Shown: positions 40,369-49,466, numbered from the stretch's first letter. The stretch: 64,000 bases of DNA from Streptomyces griseosporeus (GCF_014656055.1 NZ_BNBR01000002.1:995164-1059163), one strand, 5' to 3'. Program-made: numbers and translations. The notes: a model not told the origin generated them from the sequence alone.

Positions 40369-41814
40369 ATGTCACAGGCCGAGGGTCCGCTTGTCGTCGG
40401 CGTGGACTCGTCCACCCAGTCCACCAAGGCGCTGGTCGTCGACGCCGCCACCGGGCAGGTGGTCGCCAGCGGCCAGGCCCGGCACGACGTGTCCTCCGGG
40501 CCGGGCCGCGAGAGCGACCCGCGCCAGTGGTGGGACGCGCTGTGCGAGGCGCTGCGCCAGTGCGGTGACGCGGCACGCGAGGCCGCGGCGGTGTCGATCG
40601 GCGGCCAGCAGCACGGCCTGGTCACGCTCGACGAGCGGGGTGAGCCGGTACGCCCGGCCCTGCTGTGGAACGACGTGCGCTCGGCGCCGCAGGCCCGCCG
40701 CCTGACCGAGGAGCTGGGCGGCGCGAAGTTCTGGGCGGAGCGCACGGGCAGCGTCCCGGCGGCGTCCTTCACGGTCACCAAGTGGGCGTGGCTGGCCGAG
40801 CACGAGCCGGACGCGGTCCGCGCGACGAAGGCCGTGCGCCTGCCCCACGACTACCTCACCGAGCGGCTCACCGGGCAGGGCACCACCGACCGCGGCGACG
40901 CCTCGGGCACCGGCTGGTGGGCGTCCTCGACGGAGGCGTACGACGAGGAGATCCTCGGGCACGTCGGCCTGGACCCGGCACTGCTGCCGCGTGTGGTGCG
41001 GCCCGGCGAGGTGGCGGGCACCGTCCGTGAGCACCACGACCTGCCGTTCTCGAAGGGCACGCTGGTCGCTCCGGGCACCGGCGACAACGCCGCCGCCGCA
41101 CTAGGCCTGGGGCTGCGCCCCGGCACGCCGGTGATGAGCCTCGGCACGTCCGGCACGGTGTACGCCGTCTCGCGACACCGCCCGACCGACCCGACGGGCA
41201 CGGTGGCGGGCTTCGCCGACGCGCACGGCGACTGGCTGCCGCTGGCCTGCACCCTGAACTGCACGCTCGCCGTGGACCGTGTCGCCGCCCTGCTGGGCCT
41301 GGACCGAGAGGCCGTCGAGCCGGCCGCCGGTGTGACGTTCCTGCCGTACCTGGACGGCGAGCGCACCCCCAATCTGCCGGACGCCTCCGGCCTGCTGCTC
41401 GGCCTGCGCCACGACACCACCGGCGGCCAGCTTCTCCAGGCCGCCTACGACGGTGCCGTGCACGCCCTGCTCGGCGCGCTCGACCTGGTGCTCGACGCGG
41501 ACGCGGACCCGTCGGCGCCGCTGCTGCTGATCGGCGGCGGCGCCCGCGGCACCGCCTGGCAGCAGACGGTACGACGGCTGTCGGGCCGCCCGGTGCAGGT
41601 CCCCGAGGCCAAGGAGCTGGTGGCGCTCGGCGCCGCGGCGCAGGCCGCCGGCCTGCTGACCGGTGAGGACCCGGCCGCGGTAGCCCGCCGCTGGGACACC
41701 GCCCGCGGACCGGTGCTGGAGGCGGTGGAACGGGACGAGGCGGCGCTGGCGAGGATCTCCGGGGTACTCTCCGACGCGGCCCCGCTGCTCGCGCGGGGCC
41801 CGGCAGACCGCTGA
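40369..41814 (+). CDS. xylB: Xylulokinase
   Basis: 481 residues, FGGY carbohydrate kinase family. ATP-dependent phosphorylation of D-xylulose. VVGVDSSTQSTKALVVD (phosphate-1), QQHGLV, LPHDYLTERLTG, TDRGDASGTGWW and LLLIGGGARGTAWQQ fit. The ATG at 40369 has GAGGGAG seven bases upstream. Forms with xylA and the ROK gene a compact xylose-use locus; no xylose transporter is in the window. Confidence 0.97.
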   Translation: MSQAEGPLVVGVDSSTQSTKALVVDAATGQVVASGQARHDVSSGPGRESDPRQWWDALCEALRQCGDAAREAAAVSIGGQQHGLVTLDERGEPVRPALLWNDVRSAPQARRLTEELGGAKFWAERTGSVPAASFTVTKWAWLAEHEPDAVRATKAVRLPHDYLTERLTGQGTTDRGDASGTGWWASSTEAYDEEILGHVGLDPALLPRVVRPGEVAGTVREHHDLPFSKGTLVAPGTGDNAAAALGLGLRPGTPVMSLGTSGTVYAVSRHRPTDPTGTVAGFADAHGDWLPLACTLNCTLAVDRVAALLGLDREAVEPAAGVTFLPYLDGERTPNLPDASGLLLGLRHDTTGGQLLQAAYDGAVHALLGALDLVLDADADPSAPLLLIGGGARGTAWQQTVRRLSGRPVQVPEAKELVALGAAAQAAGLLTGEDPAAVARRWDTARGPVLEAVERDEAALARISGVLSDAAPLLARGPADR

Positions 41815-41843
41815 GGGACTTCGACCGAGGACTGACTTCAGGC

Positions 41844-43052
41844 ATGACCGCACCGCTGCACGAGGCCCGCCCGGCGGCTCCCGGACGCGCGCTGCCCGAC
41901 ACCCAGCAGGGCATGCGCCGGCGCAACCTCGCCCGGGTCATGCACACCGTCAGTGCCGAGGGCCCGCTCTCGCGGGCCGCGGTCGCCTCCCGCATCGGGC
42001 TGACCCGGGCGGCGGTCTCGACGCTCGTCGACGAGCTCATACGGACCGGGCTGCTGGAGGAGCTGGGCCCGGAGCGGCCCGGACGCGTGGGCCGGCCCGG
42101 CTCCGCGCTCGCCGTCAGCGGGCGCGGGCCCGCCGGGATCGGGGCCGAGATCGGCGTCGACCACCTCGCGGTGTGCGCGGTTGACCTGCGCGGCGAGGTA
42201 CGGGCCCGCGCGATACGGCACGGCACCAACCGCGGCCGCTCCCCCGAGCCGGTGGCCGGGGAACTGACCGATCTGGTCCGGCAGGTCGTCGCCGAGGCCG
42301 AGCAGGAGGGGCTGTGGCCGGCGGGGCTCGCGGTCGCGGTGCCCGGCCTGGTGGCCCGTGACGCCCGGACCGTCGTCCGGGCCCCGAACCTCGACTGGCA
42401 CGACACCGACCTCGGTGCGCTGCTGCCCGCGGATCTGCCGCTCATCGTGGACAACGAGGCCAACTTCGGCGGCCTCGCCGAACTCTGGCTGGGCGAGGGC
42501 ACACCGCGGGACTTCCTGCACGTCTCCGCCGAGATCGGCATCGGTGCGGCGGTGGTCGTGGACGGGCAGCTGCTGCGCGGCACCCGCGGCTTCGCGGGCG
42601 AGCTGGGCCATGTGCCGGTCCGCCCCGACGGGCCGGAGTGCGCCTGCGGCGGGCGGGGCTGCCTGGAGCAGTACGCCGGCGAGGAGGCGGTGCTGCGCGC
42701 GGCCGGCCTCGCCTCGGCCGAGGACCGGGTGGCGGTGCTGGCCGACCACGCCGCGGAGGGCGACGAGACGGTACGGCGGGCCCTGCGCGAGGCGGGCGAG
42801 GCGCTCGGCATCGCCCTGACGGGCGCGGTCAACCTGCTGGACCCGGAGAGCGTCGTGCTCGGCGGCGCGCTGGCCGGGGTGGGGCCATGGCTCCTGCCGT
42901 CGCTGCGGGCGGAACTGGCCCGGCGCACCGCGGGACCGGCCTGCCCGGTCTCCGTGTCCCGGCTGGGCTCCGAGGGCCCGCTGCTGGGGGCGGCGCACGC
43001 GGTGGTGCGGGGGGTCCTCGACGATCCGGCCGCGGTGGCGGAAGGGGGCTGA
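41844..43052 (+). CDS. ROK family transcriptional regulator (XylR-like)
   Basis: 402 residues. N-terminal winged helix (PLSRAAVASRIGLTRAAVSTLVDELI) followed by a sugar-kinase-like ROK domain with GELGHVPVRPDGPECACGGRGCLEQYAGEEA, the zinc motif H-x(n)-C-x-C-G-x-x-G-C-x-E. ROK repressors of this type control sugar-use operons, responding to the sugar itself. Position 29 bp downstream of xylB supports control of xylAB. Confidence 0.93.
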   Translation: MTAPLHEARPAAPGRALPDTQQGMRRRNLARVMHTVSAEGPLSRAAVASRIGLTRAAVSTLVDELIRTGLLEELGPERPGRVGRPGSALAVSGRGPAGIGAEIGVDHLAVCAVDLRGEVRARAIRHGTNRGRSPEPVAGELTDLVRQVVAEAEQEGLWPAGLAVAVPGLVARDARTVVRAPNLDWHDTDLGALLPADLPLIVDNEANFGGLAELWLGEGTPRDFLHVSAEIGIGAAVVVDGQLLRGTRGFAGELGHVPVRPDGPECACGGRGCLEQYAGEEAVLRAAGLASAEDRVAVLADHAAEGDETVRRALREAGEALGIALTGAVNLLDPESVVLGGALAGVGPWLLPSLRAELARRTAGPACPVSVSRLGSEGPLLGAAHAVVRGVLDDPAAVAEGG

Positions 43053-43150
43053 AGCCGTCCGTTTGCCCGTCCGCAGTCATCTCGGTCCGTCCGTTCCGGG
43101 CCGCCAACCCCCTTGCTATGTCGGGGAGTTAACCCACACGGGTGGCGGGG

Positions 43151-43159
43151 TTATCCACA
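43151..43159 (+). promoter_or_regulatory. DnaA-box-like 9-mer (TTATCCACA)
   Basis: Perfect TTATCCACA in the 259-bp gap between the ROK and the formamidase gene. A second perfect copy is at 20293-20301. The 11-mer GTTATCCACAG is shared by the two places. Confidence 0.35.
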
Positions 43160-43311
43160 GTCGCGTGCTCGTCCACGGAAGCGATCCACGCCCTTCTGCC
43201 CAACCCGCCCGCGCCGTACCGTGATTCACGCGAGGCGCGGCCGGGGCACTCCCGTCGGCTCCCATCGGTCCGCCCTGCGCCCTTCCGATCCGCAGAACGG
43301 AGCCGTGCAGC

Positions 43312-44325
43312 ATGAGCGATCCCAGGATCCTGACCGTACGACCCGAACCCGGCGAGTACGCCTGGACGTTCGGCGGCGTGCCACCCGTGGCCCGCATCGC
43401 GCCGGGCACGGTGCTCGACCTGTACACGGAGGACTGCTTCGCCGGACGCGTGCGCTCGGAGAAGGACCTGGTGTCCGAGGTGTGCGAGTTCCCCTTCCTG
43501 AACCCTCAGACAGGCCCCTTCCACATCGAGGGTGCCGAGCCAGGGGACACGGTCGCGGTGCACTTCGTCTCCATCGAGCCGGCCCGCGACTGGGCCGCCT
43601 CGACGACGGTCCCGCTCTTCGGGGCGCTCACGTCGACGCACACCACGGCCACGCTGCAGCCGCCGCTGCCGGAGACCGTGTGGATCTGGCAGCTCGACCT
43701 GGCCCGCCGCACCGCGCTGTTCCGGGCACGGGAGAGCGACATCGAGGCCGAGCTGCCGCTCGACCCGATGCACGGCACGGTGGGCGTGGCCCCGGCCAAC
43801 CTGGAGGTGCGCTCGGCGCTGGTGCCGGACGCCCACGGCGGCAACATGGACACACCCGAGATGCGGGCCGGCGTCACCTGCTATCTCGGCGTGAACGTCG
43901 AGGGTGCGCTGCTGAGCCTCGGGGACGGCCACGCCCGCCAGGGCGAGGGCGAGACCTGCGGCGTCGCGGTGGAGTGCGCGATGCACACGACGGTGATCGT
44001 CGAGCTGCTCAAGGGGGTCGCCACGCCGTGGCCCCGGTTGGAGTCGGACACGCACATCATCTCGACCGGCTCGGCCAGGCCGCTGGAGGACGCGTTCCGG
44101 ATATCCCAGCTCGATCTGGTGCGGTGGCTGGTCCGCGACTACGGCTTCGGCGAACTCGACGCCTACCAGTTCGCCACCCAGGCGGCGGAGTCACCGTTGG
44201 CCAACGTGTGTGACACCAACTACACGTGCGTGGCCAAGCTCCGCAAGGAATGGCTGCCTCCGCGCGAGACTCACCGTGGCCTGCACGCGCAGCTGCGGGA
44301 GACCGCGACCCTGCTCCGCCGCTGA
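43312..44325 (+). CDS. Acetamidase/formamidase family protein
   Basis: 337 residues. YAWTFGGVPPVARIAPGTVL, HIEGAEPGDTVAVHFVSIEPARDWA, GTVGVAPA and GDGHARQGEGETCGVAVE are the family blocks. Members hydrolyse formamide or short amides to ammonia and acid in the cytoplasm. ATG 43312. Upstream gap has a TACCGT -10-like element at about 43218. Exact substrate not inferable. Confidence 0.9.
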   Translation: MSDPRILTVRPEPGEYAWTFGGVPPVARIAPGTVLDLYTEDCFAGRVRSEKDLVSEVCEFPFLNPQTGPFHIEGAEPGDTVAVHFVSIEPARDWAASTTVPLFGALTSTHTTATLQPPLPETVWIWQLDLARRTALFRARESDIEAELPLDPMHGTVGVAPANLEVRSALVPDAHGGNMDTPEMRAGVTCYLGVNVEGALLSLGDGHARQGEGETCGVAVECAMHTTVIVELLKGVATPWPRLESDTHIISTGSARPLEDAFRISQLDLVRWLVRDYGFGELDAYQFATQAAESPLANVCDTNYTCVAKLRKEWLPPRETHRGLHAQLRETATLLRR

Positions 44326-44404
44326 GCTTCATCCCGCGCCCCCACGACACACCTCTCACCATCCAACTCCCCCACCGTCCCCAGAGTCGAAAGGGCTCGC
44401 GTCC

Positions 44405-44998
44405 ATGACCCGACCGCTTCCCAGCAGGCGAGGACTGCTGAAGGGCGCCGCGCTCGCCGCGCTTCCCGCCGTCTTACTTCCGGCCGCCCGGGCCGGCGCC
44501 CAGGCGCAGGCCGTCGACTACCCGCTCGCCGAGTGGCAGCCCGCGAGCACCTCCAACTACACGGACTCGAACCGGCCCGCCGGCTACCCGGTGAACTACG
44601 TGGTCATCCATGTGACACAGGAGACCTACGCCTCGACCCTGTCCATCTTCCAGAACCCGCAGAAGAAGGTGTCCGCGCACTACGTGGTGCGTTCCTCCGA
44701 CGGGCACGTCGCGCAGTGCGTGCGGGAGGCCGACATCGCCTGGCACGCCGGGAACTGGGACTACAACACCCGCAGCATCGGCATCGAGCACGAGGGCTGG
44801 GTGGACCAGCCCGCCTACTTCACCAACGCGCTGTACGAACAGTCGGCCCGGCTCACCGCGTCCGTGTGCGACCGGTACGGCATCCCGAAGGACCGCGCGC
44901 ACATCATCGGCCACTACGAGGTGCCGGGCACCGACCACACCGATCCCGGCCCGAACTGGGACTGGGTCCGCTACATAAGACTGGTCAACTTCGCCTGA
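44405..44998 (+). CDS. Tat-exported N-acetylmuramoyl-L-alanine amidase (contains TTA codon)
   Basis: 197 residues, Amidase_2/PGRP fold. Twin-arginine signal SRRGLLKGAALAALPAV is followed by a cleavage region near ARAGAQA. Zinc ligands appear in VVIHVT and in HYEVPGTDHTDPGPNWDW; SIGIEHEGW is a family block. Cleaves the amide between muramic acid and peptide in the wall. Leucine 24 is encoded by TTA (44474-44476), the only in-frame TTA I noticed in the window, so translation should depend on the bldA tRNA and be tied to development. Confidence 0.92.
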   Translation: MTRPLPSRRGLLKGAALAALPAVLLPAARAGAQAQAVDYPLAEWQPASTSNYTDSNRPAGYPVNYVVIHVTQETYASTLSIFQNPQKKVSAHYVVRSSDGHVAQCVREADIAWHAGNWDYNTRSIGIEHEGWVDQPAYFTNALYEQSARLTASVCDRYGIPKDRAHIIGHYEVPGTDHTDPGPNWDWVRYIRLVNFA

Positions 44999-45030
44999 CC
45001 GCTCCCGCCGGGCGCGTCGGCAGGTCCGCC

Positions 45031-46581
45031 TCAGCCGCCGTGCCTGGGCTCGGACTCGGGCTCGACGGTGAACACGTGGTGGCCCCAGCCGCCCAGGTCG
45101 ACGAAGAGCCCCGCGTCGAGCAGTTCGCGCCCGTCACGGACGTAGCGCACGTCGTCGAGGAGGTCCGTCAAGCGGCAGCTGCCGACGGCCAGTTCGGCCC
45201 AGGGCAGGCGGATCCTGGCCTGGGCGGGTCGGTCCGAGAGGTTGACGACCACCAGATGGCGCCGGCCGGTGTCGCCGGTCCAGCACCAGGCGAGCAGGTC
45301 GCGGTGGCTGGGGTTGTCGGGCCAGCCGGTGCACTCCAGCAGCCGCCACCTCCCGAGGCGCATCCCGCTGTCGGCGACGGCTGTCAGCAGGCGTGCGTGG
45401 AAGGTGCGCAGGGCCTCGTCGGCCGGTTCGTCGGGGCGCCGGGTCAGGAAGACCGGCAGGTGGGTGCGGCGGCCGGTGAACTGGCCCTCGTGCCAGAGCG
45501 TCGCTCCGGGCAGGGTGGCGATCATGACGGCGGCCGCTCGCTCCTGGTCCGGGGCGAGGGTGCTCGCGGCGCGCGGTTCGTCGTGGTTCTCCAGGAAGCG
45601 GACGAGGCGGCGCTGGTAGTCCGGGCCGGCGGTCAGATGGCCGCGTACCGAGGCGGCGTCCTCGTGCAGCAGCCGGTCGTAGAGCCGCTTGTCGTAGGTG
45701 AGGTCGAAGCCCTGCTGCTGGAGGGCCCGTTCGAGGTCCCAGTACGCCTCCGCCATGAACAGCATGCCGGGGCGGCGGCTGCGGACGGCGGGCAGGACGG
45801 TGCTCCAGAAGTCGTCCTCGGGGACCGAGCCGGCGTGCGCGGCCCAGGTGCGGGAGAAGACGTCGTTCATCAGGAGCATGGCCATGTCGCAGCGGACGCC
45901 GTCGCACTGTGCGCCGATGGCGGTGAGGGTGTCGGCGGTCAGGGTCCGCAGGGCCGGGCTGAAGGCGTCGAGTTGCACGACGTCCGGCCAGGGCGGGAAG
46001 AAGGGGTCCCGGCCGCGGGCGAAGACGGATCCGTGGGCGGCGAGATAGGCGGAGGGGTCTCGGGCGAGGTCGCCGGGGGTGCCGCGGACGAAGCAGTCGG
46101 GGTGCTCGGTCAGCCAGGGGCTGTCAGGGGCGACATGGTTGGGCACGTAGTCGAGGAGCAGGCCGACGCCCTTGCGGTCCAGTTCGGCGCGGGCGGTAGC
46201 GAGGCCAGCGGTCCCGCCGAGCGCGGCGTCGACCTCGTAGCGGCGCACGCAGTAGGGCGATCCGGCGATGTCGTCGGGGCCCGCGTCCGGCAGCGCCCGG
46301 GTGAAGGACGCACGCAGGTCGGCGTTGTCCAGGGCGATGCGCAAGCCCTCGGGGCTGCGTTCCCACACGCCCATCAGCCAGACGGCGTCCACCCCGTGTG
46401 GGGTGATCTCGTCCCAGGCCTCCCCGGGGACGTCGCCCAGGCCCGTCGGGCGGCCGGTGCGCCGCTCGATCTCCCGCAGCCACACGCGGGTGTTCACCTC
46501 GTACACGACCGGTTGGGAAGGAAGGGCGGTTTCCGTGAAGGCACTCGTGGTGCTGGTGGTGAAGCTGGTGGTGTCGCTCAT
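45031..46581 (-). CDS. Cytoplasmic GH13 alpha-glucosidase/amylase-family enzyme
   Basis: 516 residues without signal peptide. GH13 regions: I LLLDYVPNH (residues 141-149), II GVRCDMAM (nucleophile Asp232), III FMAEAYW (acid/base Glu278), IV FLENHDE (Asp334). The catalytic triad is intact. Members act on alpha-glucans or trehalose-like sugars inside the cell; exact activity (hydrolase or transferase) unclear. Start chosen at MSDTTSF 46581; an in-frame ATG at 46611 adds ten residues. Confidence 0.9.
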   Translation of the reverse strand: MSDTTSFTTSTTSAFTETALPSQPVVYEVNTRVWLREIERRTGRPTGLGDVPGEAWDEITPHGVDAVWLMGVWERSPEGLRIALDNADLRASFTRALPDAGPDDIAGSPYCVRRYEVDAALGGTAGLATARAELDRKGVGLLLDYVPNHVAPDSPWLTEHPDCFVRGTPGDLARDPSAYLAAHGSVFARGRDPFFPPWPDVVQLDAFSPALRTLTADTLTAIGAQCDGVRCDMAMLLMNDVFSRTWAAHAGSVPEDDFWSTVLPAVRSRRPGMLFMAEAYWDLERALQQQGFDLTYDKRLYDRLLHEDAASVRGHLTAGPDYQRRLVRFLENHDEPRAASTLAPDQERAAAVMIATLPGATLWHEGQFTGRRTHLPVFLTRRPDEPADEALRTFHARLLTAVADSGMRLGRWRLLECTGWPDNPSHRDLLAWCWTGDTGRRHLVVVNLSDRPAQARIRLPWAELAVGSCRLTDLLDDVRYVRDGRELLDAGLFVDLGGWGHHVFTVEPESEPRHGG

Positions 46582-46774
46582 GGCGTGGGCTCCCTGGGAG
46601 GGCGTGCTCATGGCGTGGCCGCGTCCGGGAGGCCGCCGCGGAAGGCCTCCGGGTCGTGCGTGCCGAACAGGCCTCTCCCCCCTTCGGCTCGAAGGCGTCC
46701 CGACCAGTCTGGCCGCGGAACCGGGGAACGGCATCCGCTGTGCGGGCGGATATGTGACCCGCTTCAGCCGTGGG

Positions 46775-47212
46775 TCACGTCCCCCACTCCACCAGCCGCC
46801 GCAGCGCCACCGCCGTCCGGGCGAAGCCGTCGTCGCCGAGAACGGCTCGCAGTTCGGCGTTGAAGCGGTCGATCTCCGGCTGGGCTGCGCGCAGCGCCGC
46901 GGTGCCCGTGTCCGTCAGGTCGAGCACCACGGCTCGGTGCTCGCTCGGGTGGGCCTGCTTGGTGACGAGGCCCGCGGTGGTGAGCCGGGTCACGAGGCCG
47001 GTGACCGCGGACTCGCGCAGGCCGAGCGTGCGGGCAAGCTGCTGCTGGGTGATGCCGGGCCGGTCCTGGACCGCGAACAGGGCACCGAGCTGTGCGGTGG
47101 TGATGCCGGCGGCGTCGGCAAGACGCCGGTCGGCGGAGGTACGCAGCTGGTGCGCGGCCCGTTGGAGGAGGAAGTACAGACGCAGGTCGGCTTCGGCGGC
47201 GGGCTCGGACAT
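46775..47212 (-). CDS. MarR family transcriptional regulator
   Basis: 145 residues. AAGITTAQLGALFAVQDRPGITQQQLARTLGLRES with AVTGLVTRLTTAGLV is the MarR helix-turn-helix, then the wing HPSEHRAVVLDLTDTG. Start MSEPAAEAD at 47212; longer frame rejected because it would run through the operator. Divergent from the hotdog thioesterase and separated by a perfect long inverted repeat; it is the likely repressor of both. Confidence 0.92.
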   Translation of the reverse strand: MSEPAAEADLRLYFLLQRAAHQLRTSADRRLADAAGITTAQLGALFAVQDRPGITQQQLARTLGLRESAVTGLVTRLTTAGLVTKQAHPSEHRAVVLDLTDTGTAALRAAQPEIDRFNAELRAVLGDDGFARTAVALRRLVEWGT

Positions 47213-47221
47213 GGCCCGATC

Positions 47222-47278
47222 TTGACAGACGCGACGGGTCACGACCATCCTCACTTCACTACTGAAGTGAGGATGGTC
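47222..47278. promoter_or_regulatory. Promoter and 16-bp perfect inverted repeat between MarR and thioesterase
   Basis: GACCATCCTCACTTCA (47243-47258), CTAC, TGAAGTGAGGATGGTC (47263-47278): perfect 16-bp arms with a 4-bp spacer. A consensus -35 TTGACA lies at 47222-47227 for the thioesterase, with the repeat covering the -10 zone (CATCCT). The right arm also contains GAGGA, the probable ribosome binding site of the thioesterase, so a hairpin could occlude it in RNA. Core CTTCA-N4-TGAAG fits MarR operators. Confidence 0.75.
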
Positions 47279-47282
47279 CCCC

Positions 47283-47714
47283 ATGCCGGAGCCCGCGCAC
47301 GACCTCCCCGGCCTCGGCATCGCCCGCAAGGTGCTGGCGGCGCAGCCGTTCAGCGTCCTGCTCGGCACCCGTCTGACCGCCTTCGGCGAGGGCGAGGCGA
47401 CGGTGGAGCTGGACATCCGCGAGGAGCTGCTCCAGCAGTTCGGCCATGTGCACGGCGGCGTGCTCAGTTATGCCGCGGACAACGCGCTGGCCTTCGCCGC
47501 GGGCAGCGCGGTCGGCTCCCGGGTGGCGACGGCCGGTTTCAGCATCGACTACCTGCGGCCCGCGCGCGGCGCCGTCCTGCGGGCGCACGCCACGGTGGTG
47601 CGGGCCGGGCGGACCCGGGTCAGCTGCCGCTGCGACCTGAGCACGCGGGACGCGGACGGCCCCTGGACGCTCTGCGCGGTGGCGCAGGGCACGATCGCGG
47701 TCCTCTTGGACTGA
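47283..47714 (+). CDS. PaaI-type hotdog thioesterase
   Basis: 143 residues. PFSVLLGTRLTAFGEGEATVELDIREELLQQFGHVHGGVLSYAADNALAFAAG is the hotdog thioesterase block (VHGGVL with the helix that follows), then YLRPARGAVLRAHATVVRAGRTRVSCRCDL. Members hydrolyse acyl-CoA or aromatic acyl-CoA thioesters. ATG 47283 starts five bases after a MarR operator. Substrate unknown. Confidence 0.9.
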   Translation: MPEPAHDLPGLGIARKVLAAQPFSVLLGTRLTAFGEGEATVELDIREELLQQFGHVHGGVLSYAADNALAFAAGSAVGSRVATAGFSIDYLRPARGAVLRAHATVVRAGRTRVSCRCDLSTRDADGPWTLCAVAQGTIAVLLD

Positions 47715-47837
47715 GCGACCGCATCTGTTCGCTCGCCCTTTCGGGTGCAGTCGGCGCAGGGACACCCCGCCGCGCGCCACCTTCTGATGCACTTCCCCTG
47801 AGGCCTTGGACACTTGACGAAACCTCAGGGGAGAAGC

Positions 47838-49130
47838 GTGACGCTGCGTCAGGGGCGCCGGAGGACGGGAAGAGCACGCGGGCGAGGAAGGGAACCAGGG
47901 CGGAGGAGAGCGGGCTCGGTCGGCAGATCCGTCCTGGCGGTTCTCCTGACACTCGGCGCGCTGACTGGTGCGGCCCTCGCGGGGGCGGCGCCGGCCAGTG
48001 CCCTGCCGGGCGGGGTGCCGGTCGCGCCGGGTGTGGAGTACGGGCAGTTCGACGTCGAGGGCGCCAAGGGCACCGCCCACGCCCATGTGCTGAGCGTGGA
48101 CCTGCGCGATCCCAAGGTGCGGCTCGGTCTGCTGTATCCCGGCGCGGTGGCCGCGCGTGCCCCGGTCTCCCGGCTGGCCGACGCCCAGGGCGCGGTCGCG
48201 GGCGTCAACGGGGACTTCTTCAACATCACGGAGACCCAGCACCCGGGCGTGGAGGCGACCGGGGCGAGCGTGGGACCGGCGATCGCGGACGGACGGGCGC
48301 TGAAGGCGGCGGTGCCGGACGGGCAGCGGTTCGGCCCCGCGCTGCCTCCGGGCACCGGCACCGAGGACGTGATCGGCGTCGGCGCGGACCGGCGGGCCCG
48401 GACGGGCCGCCTCACCCTCGACGGCTGGGTCGGCACACCGGACGGCCGGCTGCCGCTGGGCGGGCTGAACCAGTACGCGCTGCCGGTCGGTTCCGTCGGC
48501 GCCTTCACCGCGGACTGGGGCGGCGCCTCCCGGGTGCGCGCCACCTGCGGCACGGACACCGACCGGGCCGCGCCGTGCAGCACCGACATCTACGAGGTGA
48601 CCGTCCGCGACGGCCGGGTGGTCGCGGCGGCCGGGACACCGGGCAGCGGTGCGGTACCGCCCGGCACGACCGTGCTCGTCGGCCGGGAGGCGGGCGCGCA
48701 GTGGTTGCGGAAGCTGTCCGTGGGCGAGCGGGTGACGGTGCGGCACCGGCTGGTGGCGGCGGCGTCCGGGCTGCCGTACCGGTTCGCGCTGGGCGGTTAT
48801 CCCGTCCTCGGCGGCGGGACGCCGCTGCCCGGCCTGGACGACCGGACGGCCGCCGTGCGCACTGCCGTGGGGCTCGCCGACGGCGGCCGGCGCGTGCTGC
48901 TGCTCGCGCTGGACGGGGCGCCCGAGTACCGCACGGGTCTGACCATCGCCGAAGTCGCGGACGTCCTGCGCGATCTGGGCGCCCAGGACGGCTTCAGCCT
49001 CGACGGCGGCGGATCGTCGACGCTCGTCGCCCGAGAGCCGGGCGCGCCCGTGGTCTCCGTCCGCAACCACCCCTCCGGCGGGGCCGAACGGCCCGTCCCG
49101 AACGGGATCGGCGTCTTCACGGGAGAGTGA
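47838..49130 (+). CDS. Secreted phosphodiester glycosidase family protein (NAGPA-like)
   Basis: 430 residues. Arg-rich N-terminus followed by a hydrophobic signal (VLAVLLTLGALTGAALAGAAPASA). GVNGDFFNI, VGVGADRRARTG-like segment and DGGGSSTLV with RPVPNGIGVF are the conserved blocks of the phosphodiester glycosidase / exopolysaccharide-related family. It may act on wall or teichoic polymers. GTG 47838 preceded by GGGGAG at good spacing. Confidence 0.87.
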   Translation: MTLRQGRRRTGRARGRGREPGRRRAGSVGRSVLAVLLTLGALTGAALAGAAPASALPGGVPVAPGVEYGQFDVEGAKGTAHAHVLSVDLRDPKVRLGLLYPGAVAARAPVSRLADAQGAVAGVNGDFFNITETQHPGVEATGASVGPAIADGRALKAAVPDGQRFGPALPPGTGTEDVIGVGADRRARTGRLTLDGWVGTPDGRLPLGGLNQYALPVGSVGAFTADWGGASRVRATCGTDTDRAAPCSTDIYEVTVRDGRVVAAAGTPGSGAVPPGTTVLVGREAGAQWLRKLSVGERVTVRHRLVAAASGLPYRFALGGYPVLGGGTPLPGLDDRTAAVRTAVGLADGGRRVLLLALDGAPEYRTGLTIAEVADVLRDLGAQDGFSLDGGGSSTLVAREPGAPVVSVRNHPSGGAERPVPNGIGVFTGE

Positions 49131-49160
49131 ACCGCCAAGCCGTCACACCACCCCCGGGGT

Positions 49161-49355
49161 TCACGGCCGCAGGCTGGAGACGATGCTCGCCGTGGCCGTG
49201 ATCCCGCTGTGGATGGTGGGGGCGATGCTGCTGCCCGCCAGGTAGAAGCCGAGCAGCAGGCAGACGAGCGCGTGGGAGAACTTCAGCCCTCCGCTGCGCA
49301 CGAAGATCACCGCCAGGATCAGCAGGAGCAGTACCACGGAAATGGACACGGCCAT
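49161..49355 (-). CDS. Small two-helix membrane protein
   Basis: 64 residues: MAVSISVVLLLLILAVIFVR, SGGLKFSHALVCLLLGFYLA, then SSIAPTIHSGITATASIVSSLRP. Two membrane segments with a short tail. The ATG at 49355 is preceded by AGGAGG at six bases; TTG at 49361 is less likely. The sequence resembles, from memory, small membrane proteins of Streptomyces conjugative elements, but no other element genes are near. Function unknown. Confidence 0.75.
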   Translation of the reverse strand: MAVSISVVLLLLILAVIFVRSGGLKFSHALVCLLLGFYLAGSSIAPTIHSGITATASIVSSLRP

Positions 49356-49466
49356 CGTCAACCTCCTCCGCCGCGCCGCGACGTCCGGTACACGGCGTTC
49401 GGCCGCAAGTGTGGCGTAGGGGAGGGTTCGTCCGGGCGGCAGACCTGTCCTCCGAACGTGTGGTGT

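Noticed and set aside
43130..43153. TAACCC ... GGGTTA inverted repeat
   Set aside because: 6-bp arms, 12-bp spacer, overlaps the DnaA box; not enough to call a regulatory site.
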